15,454 nucleotides of DNA from Bacillota bacterium (GTDB lineage Bacteria; Bacillota; Dethiobacteria; DTU022): the NCBI GenBank assembly GCA_012510325.1, contig JAAZIG010000272.1, positions 1 to 15,454 of the forward strand, given 5' to 3'. The position numbers and the translations under genes were made by a program. The stretch's first letter is position 1. The number at the start of each line of letters is the position of its first letter. The notes below the pieces were generated by a model that was given only the letters and a program-made list of their open reading frames with translations, searched no databases and was not told the origin of the DNA. Positions 14,166 through 15,454 of this stretch are shown piece by piece.

Positions 14166-15010
14166 AAAATTATGAGAATCCGTACATCCCCTTTACCGCG
14201 ACGGTAGAGGATACCTGGAATGAAACATACGGGGATCGCTGTATTAAGACGTTCAAGGTAGTGCTTGACGATCCGGCCGTGCGGGAAAGCTGGAGCCACC
14301 GGCCCGGCCAGTGCGCCATGATCGGACTGCTCGGTGTGGGCGAGAGCATGATCTCCATCTCCTCTTCGCCGACAGAGAAAGGTTTCCTGCGCTTCTCGGT
14401 GATGCGGGCGGGCAAGGTGACTTCGGCGCTGCATCAGCTCGAGGCGGGGGACAAGATGACCGTGCGCGGTCCCTACGGGAACAGCTTCCCGGTGGATGAC
14501 TGGAAGGGAAAGGAAATCCTTACCATTGGCGGCGGGATCGGCCAGGCTCCCCTGAGACCTATCGTCGAGTATGTCAAAGCCAACTTAAGCGATTACGCCG
14601 GCCTGACCACGATCTACGGTGCCCGCACCTCGGGAGATCTCTGCTTCAAGCAGGAATTTGCGGAAACGGCGAAAATTGACGGAGTTTGCTGTCACCTCTC
14701 CGTCGATTTGGAGGAAGAAGACTGGCCGCACTATGTCGGCTTCGTTCCCTCACTGCTGATGGAGGTAAACCCGTCACCGGAGAACACCATTGCCATTACC
14801 TGCGGTCCGCCGATCATGATCCGCTTCGTTCTGGAGAACTTGAAAAAACTGAACTTTGGCGACGAGCAGATCTTCACGACCCTGGAAAACAGGATGAAGT
14901 GCGGCATCGGTAAGTGCGGCCGCTGTAATGCTGGGAACCTCTATGTTTGCAAAGACGGTCCTGTCTTCAGCTATGCCGTTTTAAAAGACGTTCCCGAAGC
15001 ATTCGCCTAA
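14162..15010 (+). CDS. flxA: FlxA/AsrB-like FAD-NAD(P)H oxidoreductase
   Basis: A 282-aa flavoprotein of the ferredoxin-NADP reductase superfamily, close in layout to AsrB, hydrogenase gamma subunits and FlxA. Seen: FAD-binding RPGQ (47-50) and SISSSP (65-70), the phosphate loop RGPYGNSFP, an NAD(P)-binding GGGIGQAPLRP (123-133), TCGPPIM (213-219), and a C-terminal [2Fe-2S] site C247, C252, C255, C263. It would oxidise NADH or NADPH (or reduce NAD(P)+) and exchange electrons with FlxB. ATG 14162 overlaps the preceding TGA (ATGA), and a longer in-frame start at 14087 inside the upstream gene adds only out-of-family residues. It is the last gene of the operon; a terminator follows 21 nt after the stop. 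Confidence 0.88.
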   Translation: MKNYENPYIPFTATVEDTWNETYGDRCIKTFKVVLDDPAVRESWSHRPGQCAMIGLLGVGESMISISSSPTEKGFLRFSVMRAGKVTSALHQLEAGDKMTVRGPYGNSFPVDDWKGKEILTIGGGIGQAPLRPIVEYVKANLSDYAGLTTIYGARTSGDLCFKQEFAETAKIDGVCCHLSVDLEEEDWPHYVGFVPSLLMEVNPSPENTIAITCGPPIMIRFVLENLKKLNFGDEQIFTTLENRMKCGIGKCGRCNAGNLYVCKDGPVFSYAVLKDVPEAFA

Positions 15011-15031
15011 AGAAAAACATAACAGCAACAC

Positions 15032-15072
15032 AAGAGGGGATTCCGGTGTACTGACCCGGTCTCCCCTCTTTT
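15032..15072 (+). terminator. Rho-independent terminator of the Etf-Hdr-Flx operon
   Basis: AAGAGGGGA (15032-15040) pairs with TCCCCTCTT (15062-15070), a 9-bp stem, with a smaller CCGG/CCGG stem inside (15043-15046 with 15056-15059). The 3' arm runs into TTTT. The U tract is short, but place and stem are right. Confidence 0.75.
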
Positions 15073-15089
15073 CCATGAATCAGGAGGAC

Positions 15090-15118
15090 TGAGTCAAGGG
15101 GACGGAGACTTTGACTCA
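15090..15118. repeat. REP-like hairpin GAGTCAA...TTGACTC
   Basis: TGAGTCAA (15090-15097) and TTGACTCA (15111-15118) form an 8-bp stem around GGGGACGGAGACT. Short hairpins holding a GGGGACGG-type core are often seen beside Y1/REP-associated transposases; no transposase is present here. Confidence 0.4.
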
Positions 15119-15186
15119 CTTTTGTAAAATGAGATCCAGCCGCCGTCATCTTGGAGCAGCCGCTTTCCTGAAGCCCAGCCCTCGCT

Positions 15187-15334
15187 GTCATCCTGAAGGC
15201 GCAGCCTGAAGGATCTGATCTGCGGATTCCCATTGCTATTCCGGGGCGCAGCCTGAATGATCTGCAGTGCTGCTCTTATAAAGATTTGTTTGTCATGCGG
15301 TAGGGGCAGATGAGGTCCTTCGCTGCGCTCAGGA
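15187..15334. repeat. Degenerate interspersed repeats (TCCTGA-GCGCAGC-GAAGGATCT type)
   Basis: The clearest copy is 15187-15216 (TCATCCTGAAGG, GCGCAGCC, TGAAGGATCT). A partial copy is at 15244-15264 (GGCGCAGCCTGAATGATCTG). A reverse-oriented copy at 15314-15335 (GGTCCTTCGCTGCGCTCAGGA) is itself an imperfect palindrome. These resemble common bacterial intergenic repeats with no coding role. Confidence 0.6.
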
Positions 15335-15367
15335 CGTCGAGAACGGCAACATTTGCCGTTCTCGACG
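15335..15367. repeat. Perfect 15-bp inverted repeat with 3-nt loop
   Basis: CGTCGAGAACGGCAA (15335-15349), loop CAT, TTGCCGTTCTCGACG (15353-15367). No U tract follows directly (CTTTG). It ends 2 nt before the -35 box of the downstream promoter, so it could act as a bidirectional terminator, a shield against read-through, or an operator. Confidence 0.7.
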
Positions 15368-15369
15368 CT

Positions 15370-15398
15370 TTGTCATTCGGGGGTGGCCGTGCTAAAAT
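15370..15398 (+). promoter_or_regulatory. Sigma-A-type promoter for the gene at 15436
   Basis: TTGTCA (15370-15375) and TAAAAT (15393-15398) each match consensus at 5 of 6 bases with an ideal 17-nt spacer. Transcription would start near 15405, 31 nt before the GTG start. Confidence 0.7.
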
Positions 15399-15435
15399 AG
15401 TAGCATTGGTCGGTCGATGATGAGGAGGGTTGCCG

Positions 15436-15454
15436 GTGGAACGGATCGGGACGA
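15436..15454 (+). CDS. Start of an unidentified gene, cut by window end
   Basis: GTG 15436 follows AGGAGGG (15423-15429) with 6 nt spacing and lies behind a good promoter. Only six codons are visible (MERIGT), too few to assign a family. An in-frame TTG at 15430 touches the ribosome binding site and is less likely. Confidence 0.5.

Larger units (their letters stand above)
15011..15435. other. Intergenic region with terminator, degenerate repeats, hairpin and promoter
   Basis: 425 nt with no credible gene. In order: operon terminator (15032-15072), a GAGTCAA/TTGACTC hairpin (15090-15118), several degenerate copies of an intergenic repeat (15187-15334), a perfect 15-bp hairpin (15335-15367), and a promoter plus ribosome binding site for the gene at 15436. 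No tRNA was recognised. Confidence 0.7.

Noticed and set aside
13152..15010. Anaerobic sulfite reductase (AsrABC)
   Set aside because: Although two subunits resemble AsrA and AsrB, there is no siroheme subunit, and the genes continue the HdrA-MvhD operon, which fits Flx better.
14967..15233. Minus-strand 88-codon frame at the end of the operon
   Set aside because: It runs through the flxA end, the terminator and the intergenic repeats; translation of such repeats is a known source of false ORFs.

Overview
The window looks like chromosome from a GC-rich, spore-forming, anaerobic Gram-positive bacterium (Bacillota/Clostridia; a syntroph, acetogen or sulfate reducer in the Peptococcaceae, Thermoanaerobacteraceae or Syntrophomonadaceae would fit). 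The pointers are a Spo0E-family sporulation phosphatase, strong AGGAGG ribosome binding sites, several TTG starts, a complete set of selenocysteine protein genes except selC, and a large cytoplasmic flavin/iron-sulfur electron-transfer operon. The assignment rests on gene content only; I cannot name the genus.

Layout. 1-324 is the 3' end of an MBL-fold hydrolase gene (+). 400-1479 (-) is a class A beta-lactamase-like serine hydrolase. 1538-6051 (+) is a selenium operon, selA-selB-selD, behind a good sigma-A-type promoter at 1473-1502. selD is longer than a plain ORF search shows: its start is TTG 4999, and an in-frame TGA at 5050-5052 falls exactly on the catalytic Cys position, so SelD is itself a selenoprotein. 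An elaborate RNA fold (candidate bSECIS) follows the TGA. 6052-6222 (-) is a small spo0E-like gene, tail to tail with selD, with a Spo0A box upstream. 6223-6698 is an AT-rich regulatory gap.

6699-15010 (+) is one tightly packed operon of eight genes: HdrC-HdrB fusion (HdrD-like), EtfB, EtfA, HdrA, MvhD/FlxD, and three proteins resembling FlxC, FlxB and FlxA. Junctions are stop-to-start abutments, 4-nt overlaps or short gaps. Read together, these encode an NAD(P)H-oxidising module (FlxA-B-C-D) feeding an HdrA flavin centre, which in turn would connect to an HdrD-like iron-sulfur protein and to an electron-transferring flavoprotein. This suggests a supercomplex for flavin-based bifurcation or confurcation linking NADH, a low-potential carrier such as ferredoxin, and an Etf-dependent (for example acyl-CoA dehydrogenase) or disulfide/CoM-type acceptor. 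The combination of Etf, Hdr and Flx modules in one operon is the most interesting feature of the window.

15011-15435 is intergenic: a terminator for the operon, degenerate intergenic repeats, a perfect 15-bp hairpin, and a strong promoter with ribosome binding site leading into a new gene that starts at 15436 and runs off the end.
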